A stretch of DNA of 64,000 bases, taken from assembly GCA_026075535.2 (NCBI GenBank), contig AP026543.1, forward strand, positions 5,022,001 through 5,086,000. The letters are read 5' to 3'. This stretch comes from Tricholoma matsutake (lineage: Eukaryota > Basidiomycota > Agaricomycetes > Agaricales > Tricholomataceae). Below, piece after piece: positions 34,657 to 48,843 of the stretch. The notes beneath the pieces are model-generated. The model saw only the letters and a program-made list of their open reading frames with translations. It was not told where the DNA came from and searched no databases. The position numbers were made by a program, and so were the translations under genes. Position 1 is the stretch's first letter. Every line of letters begins with the position of its first letter.

Positions 34657-37600
34657 ATGAATCTCTCCAAAGGTGCCTCATTGGCCACAGGCGTGAATGT
34701 AGAGCATGTATCTCCACAAGAACTATACGATGTCATGACTGCTGCTTCCTCTCAGGATCCTGCACAGATTCAGGAGTCCAGTAAACGTCTCAAGCAGATG
34801 CTTGATATGTTTGGTACCTTCCATGCCTTACATGAAATTGCCGCAACAAAGACAGTGCCCTTGATCATTCGGCAGCAATCCATTATCCAGTTCAAGAACG
34901 CAGCACTAGGCCATTGGAGATCACGAAAGTCAGCAACAGACAATGATCCATTTCTATTCATTCTGATATTAACATCTATAGAGTACTCTCGGACGAACAA
35001 AGGATTCGGATTCGCAATCGCTGCCTCACATTTCTTGATGAAGAAGATGATACCGTAATGTAGCCTGTAACTCTTTAAGTGACCTTTCCTGATTTCATCC
35101 ATCTACTACAGATTGCTCAATGCAATGAGATCATAGTATCAAAGATCTCACGGCAGGACTTTCCTACTAATTGGTGAGTTCCCAGTTGCTTCTTTCATGC
35201 TGAAGTATCATAAATGCACTCCAGGGGTTCTCTTGTTAACGATATCATTAGCACAATCGATATGAAGCTGCAAGCGCGGTATACATCCATGGACGAAGAC
35301 CCGCGGAACGTGCTGATGTTGCGTAGGGGCTTGAAGCTCTTGAACGGGATATTGAAGGAGTTTGCGAGCATCAAGATGTTGAATGGCGTAAAGACGATGG
35401 CAAAGGTAAGATACTTTTACCTGTCGCTGAGTCTCACCCATCAGCATCTCCGGATATCTACAGATCGTTGAGGATCTTCATCTCGTGCTTTACAATTATT
35501 ACTCACAGCTGTCCACAAATCTCTATCCAAGCGCCGTGACAGCGCAATCTATTGGTTACGAGGATATCTTATTGGCTCACCTGGTGTACAAATGTATGGT
35601 AAAAATGGCCATATGGCTGTGGAGCAGGATAGACAAGGTTCCGAAGGATGAAACGGAGAAAAATCAAGCTTGGGTCAGGTCTCTTATATAGGGCTATGGC
35701 ATGAGCACTGACTGTATTTGCAGTTAAGCGGATTATTCCAAAATTCGGCCATCCAACTAAAAACTCTGACAGAGTTGCGCAATGTTATCATAATGTCCCT
35801 TACCCACAATGGGCTTGCACTTGACTCAAATACTCGTCGCTCCGTCGATCTCCTCACACGACATATCCGACATTTTGGCAAATTCTTCCGACGCTTGCAA
35901 CAGCTTGCGCCGATCAGATTTGTTGAGTTACCTATGTGCGGCGAAATGATACTCTTTTACTGGTCTCAGGTTGATGAGGCTACGCGCGGACCTCTGGAAC
36001 TAATTGGGGGTGAGGATTTTCATCCTATTGTAAGCTCTAATAACATTTGCTGGCAGATAACAACGAAGCCGTGTACCCTCTCCGCTTTCTTGTTCAGGGG
36101 ATGGTGCTCTTCAAGGAGAGTCTTTCTAGATGGACTTTGCATTCTCGAAAACGTGGCATTTCGAACAAAAACAGTGCGTTTACCCAACGTTAACAACCTT
36201 TAATTGCCTTGATCAACATTTTAATTCCCAACATGCTAGCGCTCTCTGAAGAGTTTGTTAAAAACGCCGTGCAGTTACTCATAACACGATTCATGCCTCT
36301 CAATCCAACAGATCTAGAGCAGTGGATGGCAGATCCCGAGGAGTGGGTAAACAATGAAGACAAGGAAAACGATCTTTGGGAATATGAGATGCGGGTGCGT
36401 CTTCTACAGGGCTACAGAGTCCTTTCTTACGGAATATTTTATTAGCCTTGTAGTGAAAGAGTTCTGATGCAGCTGTGCAGCCAATATGATCAAGTTGTCA
36501 TACCATTATTAGAGGATATCTTCAAGCAGGTTGCTGGTAAATAGGTCTGCTTGTCATTGGTTATATGGAAATTGACTTCCATGTTAGCCAAGCGTTCAGT
36601 TGATCTTCAGAGTGTTGTCCAAAAAGAAGCTCTATACTGCGCTATTGGACGATGCGCCACACGATTAAAAGACGTGATTCCTTTCACACAGTGGCTGGAG
36701 CAAACACTTACTGTAGAAGCTCACGATACTAATCCAAAGTATGTAACAACGTTCTAATGCTGTTATGGTTCTGAGCCGAGAGCCACTAGCTATCCTATCA
36801 TTAAACGTCGGATCGCATGGCTAATTGGGAAATGGGTCTCTGAAGATTGCGCATCTCTCAATGATCCAAGAATCTGGGAGGTGTTGGTCCATTTACTCAA
36901 GGATCGTGGACCAGGCACGGACTCTGTTGTACGCTTAACCGCAGCCATGGCCCTAAAGGAATGCCTTGATGTGTGCAATTATGTTGCATATCCGTGGAGG
37001 TCAACTTCTAATATAAACCTTGACAGAGTGTTGATTTAAATCCAGAGTATTTCGTGCCATTCTTACCAACAGCTGTATCAGAGCTGATAAGGTTGCTTGG
37101 CGAAGTGGACACGTTTGATAGCAAGTGCCGTGTCGACCAGAGTCTCAACGTCGTCATTGAGCAGTCAAGAGAACGGGTAGCTACACTTTATGTTTCCCTC
37201 ACTCGTTACTCATTACATTACTGACCGCGTTTCTCTTAGATTGTTCCCTTCATGGCCATGATCATTGAACCTCTACCTCAACTTTGTAAGCCGACTTCTG
37301 GTATTTTTGTGGCAGACATTCCGACGCCTAAACAGGGACCGAGGCTGGAGACCAGTGGCTGTTCAAGTCTTCACTTCTGGTCACGGTCACGAAACTGGTT
37401 GAGGTCAGCCAGGTGTAATGTATCAGATTCCATTGGTGTTCATGATACTATTAGTCCGTACGTTCAGAATCGACATATTTAGGAGCAATTGTAGTTCCGC
37501 TGGTCCGAGAAAGTTTATCTCCTGGAGTAGGCCGACTTTTGTTATTATTATCATCTTCCTCGTTCTCATCAGTTTATGCAGGTTATTATCAATCTTGACG

Positions 37601-38870
37601 AGGACGGCTTGAATCTTTGGCTGGCTGCCCTTCGAAACACGCTAACCCTAGCAAGCGTCAACGGCGCTCCTGCTTTATTGGATCTCTTCCCTCAAGCGTT
37701 GTTGCTGCTATCGACAAACTTGGATCTGCTCGGGAAAACAACAAGCATCATCGAATCCTATTTTTTATTGGATGCACCTGCTTTGTTACAGGTCTGTCCA
37801 ACATTTCTCAGCACATTGCATACTGAGACTATCGTGATTAGGCCGCTGCATTGGATGTGTTCAGCGCCCTTCGTACTGCTTTCAAGAGTCAAGCGGTTAT
37901 GGTGAATTTAAAAGATATCCTGATCACTCTGAATTTACTTATCCAACTCACTCCGTCTAACCTTTGGGGAGAGCCAATGCACACTTCTGGCCTTTTCGCT
38001 CATATATTGATAACACTTATCGATGGAGAGGTATCTAATTTGTTCATGTGTTCGGAGGTGGGACTGATCATACGAACAGGTTTCAACCCTTTTGCTAACA
38101 GAGCATATATGCCTCCTTGCGCGGATTGTGATGGCAGATGCGCAGATGTTCCTGCAGTTGATGTCAGCTACTGCGTCATCGCAAAATGTGACGGAAGCTT
38201 TCCTATACGAAGGACTGCTTGATCAGTGGTGGAGCAAAGTATGTGTTCTTTTTTTAAATTTGTATTTTATATGGACCTTTACATGGAGTCACCAGTTCGA
38301 CAATATGAGCGAACCCCGCCATCGCAAGCTTACTGCAATGGGCATCGCATCTCTCGTTTCAACAGGGCGGCCCGAAGTCCTTCAGCGGCTTCCGATTGAG
38401 ATCTTCAACCTGTGGATTGATGTCTTTTGTGAAATTAAGGAGGCACGAATTTCTGCTGAAAACGATAGAGCTGAGTCTGTGTGCTGGCTACTTTATTTTC
38501 TGGCTCTAGTACTGAGAGCTTGATACATCTCAAAGCTCTCCCGCGCCCTCTCCGTCGAGCCTTAGGCGGTATTGGGAACTCGATGAAGCGCCGCTCCATT
38601 ACTACCAAGGGACAGAAGGTACACCAGAATATGACCGACGGAAAGCTGTACGTATGATGACTCCAGCATATTCGCTATATGTGATTCATCCCGGTGATAC
38701 AGCTCTATGATCGTGACCCAGTTCGTACGATGCAGCTTGGCGCACACGTTGCTATACACCTTCAACAGGCCGAATTGACATGTGGTGCAGAAGTATTCCG
38801 AGTAAACTATCTAGAAAAGGCAGAACCAGCTCTGCTGAAACAGATCCAGAGCGAATTAGCCTGTGTCTGA
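34657..38870 (+). CDS. Importin-11/Kap120-type karyopherin beta
   Basis: Nuclear import receptor built from HEAT repeats. After MNLSKGASLATGVNVEHVSP the importin-beta N-terminal (Ran-binding) region is visible: LYDVMTAASSQDPAQIQESS, VPLIIRQQSIIQFKNAALGH, then NEIIVSKISRQDFPTNW. Mid-protein blocks such as MVLFKESLSRWTLHSRKRG and REALYC-type helices (SVVQKEALYCAIGRCATRLK) agree with the importin-11/Kap120 subfamily. The C-terminal exon (DPVRTMQLGAHVAIHLQQAE ... YLEKAEPALLKQIQSELA) fits the family end, so TGA at 38868-38870 is chosen. About 1,000-1,100 residues in 15 or more exons, the most intron-rich gene here. Convergent with PEX2, 143 bp between stops. Confidence 0.88.
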
Positions 38871-39013
38871 CGGAATGCCTTCATGGCAAGCGACGGTAGA
38901 ACTGGATATCTAAAGGTACATAATTTTGACGACATTCTGCGGGATTTTATTACTTATGAACGCTATCTTGTTTGTAGGAGCAGCTATTTTATAGAAACTT
39001 CTATTCCATACAC

Positions 39014-40542
39014 CTACCCTCGCCCTGTATAGTCTTCTGATTCAGTGTAACTTCCGATCGACCCCGAGATGTCAGTAGTGTCCATATCGAAATCGCTGCT
39101 GAACTCGTAGTCACTTCCACTAGCCTCGCTCCCCAGTTCTACAGTATACCTCTCCGCACTTTTCACCGTCTTTCTACACCGTAAACACTCCCATCCCTCG
39201 TCTCCGTCATCCGCTACTCGCATCATTCTCTCTGTAATGCAATGATAGCAATATAGGTCTCCACATGATGTAATATAGGAATTATATATAGGATATGCGG
39301 GCGGCTCAACATTCGACCCAGCAGACACAGTTTCAGGGGACGAGGCTAACGACTCATATGGCCCCGCCGTTAATGTAGTGAATATATTAGCTGGGTCCGC
39401 GAGGTTAAGGTTGAAAGATGCATTTTCAGCACAGATAGCACATTGATCCTGTGGTAGTGACCAATATTTTCCGTGTTTCTGAGAATTGCTTTTGTGTCGA
39501 CTGTGCGATGGCGATGAGGGCGATTTGAATGGTAGCAAGGCCGTTAGAGAGGATGCGGAAAGAAAATTTCCAAGACGGTTGAGGCGGCGACGTATAGTCC
39601 GAGCATTAACGAGTGGGAGGAAGAATAGGAGGAATTCCTAGCAGTAAGTATCGTGAATTGCCAGTTAGGTAAACTAGTTGCGCCCGACGTACAGTGAATG
39701 CATGCCAGACCATTTGACGGTTCATGAATTCGTAGCTAACGTCACGTTTGACTAGCCTGCGCACCGGTGCTAGTCTCATTTTGAGAAGTCTATCAGCGAT
39801 GGTTCGATATCTACGAACAGGATGGGAATTACTAAACAGGAACACAGAGTAAATTACGAACCGCCCATCCCATAGGAATACAACAAAACTTGTGATTCCC
39901 AGTAATGCATATGTTGATTCTATGGAGGTCATGACATCCCATGCTTTTCGCCGACGATCGGATGAAGGCGCATCGGGCCAGGCAGAAGAAAGAGCGTGTG
40001 ATCGAAGCCTTGTGTGTAAGTAAGGCAAAATCATGGTCAACGTTCCATGTATGACGAGTAATCGTCGAGGAAGTCCAGACGCTACGAAAGCAATCAGATG
40101 CGAAGCCATGAGGCGAGAAAAGATTAAGCACGCACGAGCAAGAAAACGGTCAGAAGACGGAGGCACAGTATATCGAAGATCCTGTAGCTTGGCTCCATAG
40201 CTCGCTCCCGTGTTCCATATAGATAATTTGTACAGAGTGAGCTGGATAAGCAAGCTCAGTTCAGGCTCAAACCGCGCTTTTAAGGAAGCCTGTGTGCGAG
40301 TATGATTGGTCGGAAACACAACTACGTATCGTTTTCTGGCATACGTTTATCAACGAAAGTGCACTGTTAAGAGGCTCTTGGAGCAACTGAACAAGCTCCT
40401 GATCTAAAAGTTCTGAGTCCAGCTGGCCAACTCGGATGATGCGAAGATCCGGTGAGTCGTGTGGGTTTAGCGCATTCCGTATTGAGGAGAGTCTTGGTTG
40501 AGCTCTGTTCCACGCTTCCTCCCAAACTGAAGTGTTAGCCAT
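39014..40542 (-). CDS. PEX2: Peroxin PEX2 (RING E3 of the peroxisomal import machinery)
   Basis: Peroxisomal membrane RING ligase that with PEX10 and PEX12 ubiquitinates the PEX5 receptor. Start MANTSVWEEAWNRAQPRLSS fits the family, and upstream in-frame codons are ignored. RVGQLDSELLDQELVQLLQE is strongly conserved in Pex2. LTLYKLSIWNTGASYGAKLQ follows after an intron, then hydrophobic membrane segments (LLGITSFVVFLWDG). The C-terminal exon has the zinc-binding RING: CAICAENASFNL ... SCGDLYCYHCITERM ... WECLRCRK. The tail is acidic. At least four exons. The start codon is 118 bp from the divergent PheRS alpha start. Confidence 0.93.
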
Positions 40543-40660
40543 GTAGAAGACTTCAAAAGTGTCAGTTGCGAAGCCCGGGTTATTCGATAACGTGACTCGT
40601 CTTGGGATATTCATGTGATCGACGTAGTCAATCCGTCTGGACTCCGCAGTGTACGACACG
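40543..40660. promoter_or_regulatory. Shared divergent promoter PEX2 / PheRS alpha
   Basis: 118 bp between opposite ATGs. No TATA box. A common promoter is likely. Confidence 0.5.
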
Positions 40661-42741
<2,081 letters not shown>

Positions 42742-42875
42742 TCTTATAGACATGTCGATAACAATAACAATTGTACCCATAGACAACAATGACGGTCGAG
42801 GTAATCTATATTGTACTGTGCCAGACAATCGGTTATTAAGAAAGATTTATGAGATATTCTATCATTCTCCCTGAA

Positions 42876-45460
42876 TCAGAAAGAGAATACAGCAGCATTC
42901 TTCCGAGTGCCAAAAGCATACACAATAGCCTGGCTCATGAAAAGCCCAACGGTGATACCAATTGTCACTGCGATCATAGCACCTCCAATATCAATACCGC
43001 TGCCGTTCGCAGTGATACCTCCTGCCTGAGAAAGTCCAGACTACTCACAATATTGTGAGGAAAGCAGGAATACGAGATGTTGAAAGTATACGCACAGGTA
43101 CCAAGAATAAGACACCTGTGACCATCGATGTGAATGCCGTGCCACCCATTTTTCGCGAGTACGCATTGCCCAGAAGCCCCACAGTAAATGCACCAATAGC
43201 AGAAACGACGTCCGAGCGATTGAAAATGTAGTGATTGGCAACCTTATTCGACGCGTATGAACAGCATGATATGACGACCATCACAGGGAGCTGCTTGCTG
43301 CGCAATGGCTGCAGGTTTGCAAGTGAAGATATGGTGGAAAACGTGGGGACAATCAAAAACGAAGTCCACCACGGGAATGGCTGAAGATACCATCCGAAGC
43401 GACTGGGACGATAACATCCATCGTGGATATCGTAACGATTGGGAGCGACTGCATGTGTAAAAGTCCACGTGCCAACCGTCGGGACGGCAAAGTTTGCTGT
43501 ATCGTTATCACCCGTCCAACTTCCCGTCATTACAACTGTAGAAAGGAGACTTGCTGCCAGAGAATCTAGATGATGGCGGGCCTTGGGATCAACCAGGAGG
43601 TAGAAATCGGACCCAATTTGTAAGCCAAAACCCTACTCAATTGATGTGAATACCTAGCCTGACTCGAAGGCAAGGGGCTCACCAAAAACAAGGTATAGAT
43701 TAGCGCATAGACCATCTTGACACTGCCACACACGATATTCTTAGAAGCAAGCTCAAGGGAGCTGCTCACTGTGAGAGAGATATCAGTAATGCATCTTTAA
43801 AAACCGTGAGAAATGTACAAATCAAGTATCCGGGCAGAATACCAATGATGGCAGAAGAAGAAATGGCTGTATAACAGAAAAACTGGGCCCTAATACTGCT
43901 GAGGCCTCGCGCAGTGAATGAAACTAAAATTGCCGTAGTAATCCTAAAGCAGATCAGTTGAACAGTAGGGAAATAACTAAACAACGACGCACTCGAACAC
44001 GTTGGCATACATTGCACTTTTCGTGGCGACGTTGAGCTGAAGGATTGCTAACACCAGCGCCCCTGTGCCAGCTATCCACATGTCCATGAATGAGCCTCCA
44101 AAAGCAAGAGGACAAATGAGCGCCGAAAGACAGAAGGCAAAGATACATCGTGTCAAGATCGAGTAAAGAGGCGGAGCAGTAAGCAGTTGTCCCAGATAAT
44201 CCGAAGCCATCTTTGCGCTCATCTCATCGTGGACCACGGAACGATAGAGGATGTGTACTTTGTGAAGAGCGCCCAGCGAAAGCCTTCCGCCGCATTTTAT
44301 AAAGTGAGTCTCAGAGCAACCAAGATCCTGGTCTCCAAATGAGCAGATGATGACATTTGGAAGATGTATGAATTCAGCTTCCACTTCGAGGATCCTGGCT
44401 GCGGCTACTAATTGTGATTCGATCCTATGTGATGGCGCCCCAAAAGTCATGAGGGCTTTGGCAAGCGTAATTAGGAATTCCTGTCTATTAAGCATCGCTG
44501 TAATCATGACGTTAAACTCAATAAAGACAAAGAAGGGGAGTATATACAAGACACATTGAATTCGATCTTGACACGCCTTCGATGCTTGCGGCGGGATCGG
44601 TAATCCATTCCACGAAGTGTATGTTTTTCGATATCTTCAGGATCTTCTAAATACCTCGCCCTCACACCAGTGACTCGAGGATCGTCAGGATCAAGCATAT
44701 CAGAACCTCCGGATACCGTTGACGCGAACGAGTCCCTGCGGCGCATGAAATTGCGAGCGCTTGTGTATGCGTAGCCGTCCGAGCCAGCGTCAGAGTCTTG
44801 TCGTTGCATTTCCGTTTGTTCTCCATTTCGAGCATTTAATGCATAAAGATCCAGCATATTAGACGGTATTCCGCGCTTCTTAAGGGCCCGATCAGTTTCA
44901 GCATCAGTCTCTTCTTCTTCGTCGGGAATGTACTCGCGGACTGTGGGTTGTTGATCTGAGAAGCTGACACTACGACGACGAACAGCGGGTCTCTTGGACG
45001 ACTGTGTAGCAGAACCACCGGGGCCCGAGTATGCGCCTTGTGGGGGTTGTATGTCATAAGGGTGCTGATAGGATGAGAAAGAGTATTTCGCGTAATGGTC
45101 ATTCTCGTCTCTTTGAGACCCTTCGTTCAGTGTCGCGTCACTTGTACCAGAGCCACGGCGTGCATCATTGGGAGCGATAGCACTGAGATGTCGGGAAGGG
45201 AATTCCTCCGGACTGTGATCGCCAGCGGGAGAGTACTCTTGTGTCGTGTCGTGGACCGGGATTTGCCATTGTGGTTCCGCAAGATACTCAAGACAGGGAG
45301 TAGGATGAACAACAGTTGCCATATTGATATAAGGATCGTTTGGTGAGACCTCATATTCTTGTTCCATAGGATGTGCAACGAAATGTCTCCGAGGAGTTGC
45401 AGAAGTAACTGCAGGTGGAGGCGATTGTAAATCAGAGTCGGCGAAAGTACTAGATGGCAT
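42876..45460 (-). CDS. Prm10-like ThrE-family membrane protein (DUF1212)
   Basis: Polytopic membrane protein of the ThrE/pheromone-regulated membrane protein 10 family. The role in fungi is poorly known, and bacterial ThrE exports threonine/serine. The first exon (45460-44558) is a soluble charged N-terminus (MPSSTFADSDLQSPPPAVTS, RRSRRKHRRR-like basic patch). The acceptor choice gives NVSSMLNRQEFLITLAKALM and TFGAPSHRIESQLVAAARIL, the family signature. The C-terminal half alternates hydrophobic segments (LTRCIFAFCLSALICPLAFG, GGAMIAVTIGITVGLFMSQA) with loops, probably ten membrane helices. It ends at TGA 42878-42876. Convergent with PheRS alpha. About seven exons. Confidence 0.88.
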
Positions 45461-45614
45461 TTCTTGACGTGTAAAAGCAAATCGCCCAAACTAATGCGTG
45501 GAGTCAAAAGATATCAACACGTTGACGAAGTTTGAGAAAAGGCAGATAGTGGTAGTAGCGAAGACGCGCCGCCAGATGGATGAGGAGACGCATTGTTTGC
45601 TTGTATTTGGTCCT

Positions 45615-46244
45615 TTAAACCTCAGTCCTCCTTTCCTTGTAATTCGCAAATCTCAAGCCCATCTGATCATCTTCTCCTTCTATCTGTGTAAATCCCACCC
45701 GCTTGTAAAACTTCCTCGCTTCCAAATTCCTTGGGTCCAATCCCAAACAAACTCCAGCCCCTTTCATATCCCGTCCTTTGAGGTATTCAACAGCCGTCGT
45801 GATCAGCTTCCTTCCCCAACCTTGCCTCTGATACTTTTCCAGGATGTTGATGTGCAAGTGCGCAGCAGCGAATGCAATATTTGCATCGGGAACAGTGGAC
45901 ATCTTCTGGAACAGATTCATGTAGCGCTTATCGTCAGGCTTTATAGCCAGTGATGGTGGGTACTTCTCGGCCAGTTGAGGCCACCAATGTTGTGCAGCAT
46001 ATTTCTCATATGCACGAGTGTCGGTCGATCCCACGATGTAGCCAACAGCTTCATCGGATTCATCCACCAGTACGAATGCCCATGTGGTAGGTAGCTTCAC
46101 ATAGGGAACTGAGAAGACGAGACCGGGAAGCTCCCCATATTCGTGAAGGTGTTCTGCAGATTTTCCTGCGTTCGCTGTGAGCAGACAGATACGAGATAAT
46201 GCAGGCGTGTCTGCTTCTGTCGCTTTACGGATTGTCAACGACAT
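45615..46244 (-). CDS. GNAT-family N-acetyltransferase, intronless
   Basis: A single uninterrupted frame of 209 codons. MSLTIRKATEADTPALSRIC is a typical GNAT start. The acetyl-CoA loop is YQRQGWGRKLI (Q/R-x-x-G-x-G/A motif A), preceded by HLHINILEKYQ and followed by VCLGLDPRNLEARKFYKRVG (motif B). The spacing and the KYAAQHWWPQLAEKYPPS segment resemble the acetyltransferase-like domain fused to bacterial and animal O-GlcNAcases. I cannot tell its substrate. The absence of introns stands out among intron-rich neighbours and could mean recent gain by transfer or retroposition. The ATG at 46244 follows a spacer of about 120 bp after the BSD2 stop. Confidence 0.88.
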   Translation of the reverse strand: MSLTIRKATEADTPALSRICLLTANAGKSAEHLHEYGELPGLVFSVPYVKLPTTWAFVLVDESDEAVGYIVGSTDTRAYEKYAAQHWWPQLAEKYPPSLAIKPDDKRYMNLFQKMSTVPDANIAFAAAHLHINILEKYQRQGWGRKLITTAVEYLKGRDMKGAGVCLGLDPRNLEARKFYKRVGFTQIEGEDDQMGLRFANYKERRTEV

Positions 46245-46367
46245 GGAACGCTAAGCTCCGACTGATTGGTAATCAGATATGATTGGTTATAAACCAACTG
46301 AAAATATAATTTACAGTATGCGAAGACCAATGCAATGACATGGTTAAATAATATATTCCAAGTCCAT

Positions 46368-47843
46368 TCACAACAGTCCTGCACTCCTCAAATCGGCTCG
46401 CAATCTCCTTTCATTCGCCAGCGCCTGACTCCTTTCGGGATCATTAGGATCCACAGGTATCATAACATCGGTTTCTCCTGCCTCCTGATCACCTTCACGC
46501 ACATCTCCCTCCTCTGCCCTAATCAAACGGGCTGTCTGCTGATCCTCTGAATTGTGATTTCTATGTGATCCAAACCCAAAGCCTTGGCGAAACAAATCTA
46601 TTCGCGATACACCGCGTAGGCTGAATGAATTCTCGAATCGCGAGAGGAAAGTATCATGAGATGATTGCACGTCAGCCGAGATATCCGAATGATCCTGTCG
46701 TGATACAAGAATGCCACGTTCCCATCGCTTAACACGCCAAAATCCGAGTAAGGATGTGAGAAGTATGAACCAACCTGTAGATGATATGCATAAATTGAAA
46801 GGTTACTTGGGTAGAATATATGTCACCCACCAACTGTCATGAGAAAGAATGATAACCATTCTGTAGTAGCATCTGCAACTATCATACTGGCCTGTTCATC
46901 TGTCATTGTCCTATTGCCAGTGGCGCTATGGTGATGGCCATAAAACGGGGAGTCCTCAGACCCAGATGGACTGGAGGGTGCGGGTGGCCAACTACCATTC
47001 CAACTACCCTTATTTCCGCTGGCGTCATCTGAACGCGCTCTCAAGGCGAAGCCGTATTGAATTAACGTTACACCGAGACCAGCACGAGAACCGAGGCGTG
47101 CCGCATGCGTGGTGTGCAAAAGGTAGGTGAGAAGGAATCCAACAAATTGGAAAGACACTGATACAAGCATGTTCCATAGGAACGAAAATAAGGAGCCGGT
47201 GGGTAGTGAGTCCACAATCATTTCTCCGAGCGCGCCAGGGGAAAAGGGTGCATGCACTGTGTTCTCCCAGTACGGAGGGACAGCGTCGGCTTGTGCAGAT
47301 GCATATGAAGGCGGGGCTTCTGGACGGCTATCTTCAGGGACGATATAAGTGTCATTACCTACAGTGATAGTCAACAAACAGTAGTGTGCTGTAAAGGGGC
47401 ACAGCCTTACCATCTTGAACAGTAATAGGGCGTGTGGGTTTCGCAGTAACGTTGGCAAAAACGCCATCATTGAGAGTACCACCTCCGACCGAGCCCACTG
47501 GACGCTGTTGGGTAAGGCCAAGACGTTGAGCATAGGAGGATGGCAGCACCACAGCAGCTGTTCGTCTAAACCAATTAGGTTGAGGCCCAGGAGCAGAATC
47601 GAATGACGAGGGAATGAAGCCGTTCGAGTTTCCGTGATCGTTGGGAAGGGCAACTTGTGACGGCCGGGGTGGGGAACCGGGTGGTGGGTAGTCATAATCG
47701 AAATCGTATGTTCTTGAGGTTTGAGCTGGGTTCAAAGGATGTGATTCTGAGGGGTTGTCGTCGTCGTCGTCGTCGTCGTCTTCAGAATAATCAAAAGCGG
47801 CCTCCAACTCATCCTGGACAACACTGGGATTTGGTGGTAGCAT
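46368..47843 (-). CDS. BSD2/Ndfip-type Rsp5 adaptor, membrane protein
   Basis: Golgi/endosome membrane adaptor that brings Nedd4/Rsp5 ligases to cargo; in yeast Bsd2 controls metal transporters. The N-terminus MLPPNPSVVQDELEAAFDYS has a pure Asp run (coded by a GTC repeat on the + strand, about 47758-47781), two proline-rich segments (PPPGSPPRPSQ), and a PPxY-type motif in RPEAPPSYASAQ. The central region has hydrophobic helices (GSLFSFLWNMLVSVSFQFVG, FLLTYLLHTTHAARLGSRAG, STEWLSFFLMTVG then WFILLTSLLGF). The His/Ser loop HHHSATGNR follows the second helix. The C-terminus is acidic. Four exons. The start lies only 43 bp from the EMC10 start. Confidence 0.87.
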
Positions 47844-47886
47844 GGGGGTAGAAGAGAGTTTTATTTGGCTTTGTTTATTGGCTAAA
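47844..47886. promoter_or_regulatory. 43-bp divergent gap BSD2 / EMC10
   Basis: Only 43 bp lie between the two ATGs. Each gene's promoter must therefore extend into the transcribed region of the other. Confidence 0.5.
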
Positions 47887-48757
47887 ATGAGAACTACTAC
47901 GTTGGCGACTTTGCTGGCGTCGATATCCTTCATTTGCGCAGAACCCACGTCTTTCAAACTTTTCCATCGTCTATATCAACCAACAGAAGAGCAGACTTCC
48001 TTCTCAGAACGAGGTTTGCTCCTTCTTTCAGAAGACAATGTGCTCTCCTTCCAGCCGTCCCCGTCGTACGTCCGGGATTTGAACGCATTCGCCCAGGCTC
48101 TGCGTACAGCATCGGATAGTATAGACCTTGCTTTGTACCAGGTTGCCCTAGAACGTGAAGGTGATGTAAAGCAATGGGATATATCTTCAGTCAAAGTGGT
48201 CTGTATTGCTTTACTGGTGTTGACCGTCAACCCTGAATTCTCTCTGCCTACTAGTGTCATCTATACCAAGTCACATCTGAGTTTATCTATCTCCACACAC
48301 TCGGTCCCCACAGTGACAAACCCTACGCTATCGATTATTTTGTTTCTCCCATTCCCCATGAAGGTGCCTGCCCAAAGTCAACATCAAAGAAAAATTCTCC
48401 TGCACACCGGTCCCCCTTCCATGCATTTGCCAAAAACAATAGGCTGAACACAACAGTCGTTCTACAAAGTACACGTTATCCTCCTTTGTAAACGCTTTTC
48501 ACTTACATGAAGCCGTTTTTAATTGCTAAAATGTTTATCACACAAGGCCCGAGTTGTCCGCGCCTCCACCACTCTCCTCTGAAGGGGATCAGATTGTCTC
48601 AATACCCGAAAAGACTTTCTTGCAGAAGTATTGGATATACATTGTTGTTGCCCTCTTTGCGCTCAGTTAGTTGTCTCAGTTTTTGATCCTCTGCTCCCAA
48701 ATTGACCGTTATAAAGTAATGACAGGTGGTGGAGAAGAGGAACAACGGAGAAAATGA
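47887..48757 (+). CDS. ER membrane protein complex subunit EMC10
   Basis: Subunit of the ER insertase EMC. MRTTTLATLLASISFICAEP is a signal peptide with a likely cleavage after Ala-18. The lumenal domain reads FKLFHRLYQPTEEQ, RGLLLLSEDNVLSFQPSPSY and DSIDLALYQVALEREG. After an intron ending at 48236 comes CHLYQVTSEFIYLHTLGPHS, PYAIDYFVSPIPHEGACP, and after another RPELSAPPPLSSEGDQIVS-like sequence leads to EKTFLQKYWIYIVVALFAL, the single C-terminal membrane helix. A last mini-exon (48724-48757) gives the short tail GGGEEEQRRK. Four exons. Total about 215 residues, a normal Emc10 size. Its stop is 86 bp from the convergent PheRS beta stop. Confidence 0.88.
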
Positions 48758-48843
48758 TATTTACCTTCGTCCAATGTTGACATTGGGTGTACAGCAGCAC
48801 TGCATCCAATGCTCTATTATATTTATTCTCTATTATCGACATC

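Noticed and set aside
38871..39042. Extension of the importin gene past the TGA at 38868-38870
   Set aside because: A further exon could be spliced to end at about 39042, but the protein end QIQSELA already fits the family C-terminus.
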